Assembly: GCA_002438685.1 (NCBI GenBank)
Contig: DJQG01000021.1
Location: 470 to 6,115, forward strand
DNA: 5,646 bases
Source: Ruminococcaceae bacterium UBA6392
GTDB taxonomy: Bacteria > Bacillota > Clostridia > Oscillospirales > Acutalibacteraceae
Direction: 5' to 3'
The translations under genes and the position numbers were made by a program. The notes under the pieces were generated by a model. That model saw only the letters and a program-made list of their open reading frames with translations, was not told the DNA's origin and did no database searches. Below are positions 5,250 to 5,646 of the stretch, piece after piece. Each line of letters opens with the position of its first letter. Position 1 is the stretch's first letter.

Positions 5250-5646
5250 ATGCGCTGACATGAACTGTGTTGATTTTGGGCTTATTTTTTGAAAACGGAA
5301 CAAATTTGGAGCAAGTTACACGGTTGTTTTCTGTAATCGGGCTTTCAATAGCCGCGCTGCAGTGTTTGATAAGCTGATTGAGAGAAGCGAGGGAACGGCT
5401 TGCGTAGCAAGACGCACGAGCGCGCACCCGTTCAAGCTCCGGCGCGTTTGCGCGCGAATGTGCCGAGCAACTAATTGAGAGCCGCGGGCTAAGTACTGCG
5501 GCGCGGCGTTGCGGGTGTCTCGGGGCGCAGCCCACAGAAAGACAAGCATACATCGGTTTTGTGCAGCAAAACTGCTTGCACTTAAAAGTATTGGATTTTT
5601 GATGGCAGGCAAGAAAAGGGCGCACAGGAATGCGCCCGCATTTCAA
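5250..5646. other. Intergenic region without a convincing gene; GC-rich, inverted-repeat-dense core
   Basis: About 400 bases with no frame that has both a start and a ribosome binding site. The first 130 or so bases are AT-richer; about 5385-5535 is strongly GC-rich and full of inverted repeats. GAACGG (5393-5398) pairs with CCGTTC (5428-5433) and encloses CTTGC-GTA-GCAAG (5399-5411). GCCGCG (5481-5486) pairs with CGCGGC (5502-5507). Further right, GTGCAGCA (5561-5568) pairs with TGCTTGCAC (5573-5581) with one bulged T. The octamer ATTGAGAG occurs at 5377-5384 and 5474-5481. It could be a dispersed intergenic repeat, a small non-autonomous element or a structured RNA; none of these is established. 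Confidence 0.6.
5611..5637 (-). terminator. Intrinsic terminator on the minus strand
   Basis: Read on the minus strand, GGGCGCA and TGCGCCC (5631-5637 and 5618-5624) form a perfect seven-pair stem with a six-base loop, followed by TTTTCTT (5611-5617). This is what the end of a minus-strand gene looks like, so a gene convergent with the sugar operon probably ends just to the right of the window. The T-run is interrupted by one C, so it may be moderate in strength. Confidence 0.65.

Noticed and set aside
1248..5580. The octamer TGCTTGCA at 1248-1255 and again at 5573-5580, considered as a pair of attachment-site repeats
   Set aside because: Eight bases is within chance for this length, and the two copies enclose the sugar operon rather than the phage genes.
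5248..5646. A minus-strand open frame running in from the right edge
   Set aside because: No start is visible, it is rich in Cys, Arg and Ser with no fold-like pattern, and it runs through the minus-strand terminator hairpin and the inverted repeats. A translated copy of a dispersed repeat is the likeliest explanation.
1..5646. CRISPR arrays, tRNA or rRNA genes, and transposase genes
   Set aside because: No regularly spaced repeats, cloverleaf with a conserved T-loop, rRNA-like stretch or transposase motif could be recognised on either strand.

Overview
The window looks like chromosomal DNA of a Gram-positive gut-type clostridium, probably Oscillospiraceae/Ruminococcaceae. The signs are strong AGGAGG-like ribosome binding sites, GC-rich but mixed codon use (CGC beside AGA, ATC beside ATA), normal use of TGA and TAA as stops, and protein families typical of Clostridia. 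This taxonomic call is inference; no rRNA or marker gene is present. All supported genes read on the + strand.

Positions 1-1227 are the right end of a phage-type lysis cassette. It starts with the C-terminal part of a peptidoglycan amidase (endolysin) carrying two SH3-like wall-binding repeats. A 72-residue protein with one membrane segment and a charged helix follows, then an SPP1/XhlB-family holin. Overlapping the 3' end of the holin is a 31-codon membrane peptide with its own good ribosome binding site. The genes are packed with 1 to 11 bases between them or overlap, and a strong intrinsic terminator closes the unit. The logic is conventional phage lysis: the small membrane proteins open the membrane and the amidase cuts the wall.

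Positions 1228-5249 are a two-gene carbohydrate operon. A short intergenic region holds two overlapping sigma-A-type promoter candidates and two small perfect inverted repeats that could be operators. It is followed by a full-length cytoplasmic GH38 alpha-mannosidase with all its metal-site residues. Twelve bases later comes an alpha/beta-hydrolase esterase with an intact Ser-Asp-His triad. A second intrinsic terminator ends the operon. The likely joint job is intracellular breakdown of imported, possibly acylated, mannose-containing oligosaccharides.

Positions 5250-5646 contain no convincing gene. They hold a GC-rich stretch full of inverted repeats and, at the right edge, a hairpin that reads as an intrinsic terminator on the minus strand, implying a convergent gene just outside the window.

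I did not find a clearly new system. The points most worth a second look are the overlapping 31-codon membrane peptide, the direct abutment of the lysis cassette on a sugar operon without visible lysogeny genes, the palindrome over the mannosidase promoter, and the structured right-hand intergenic region.
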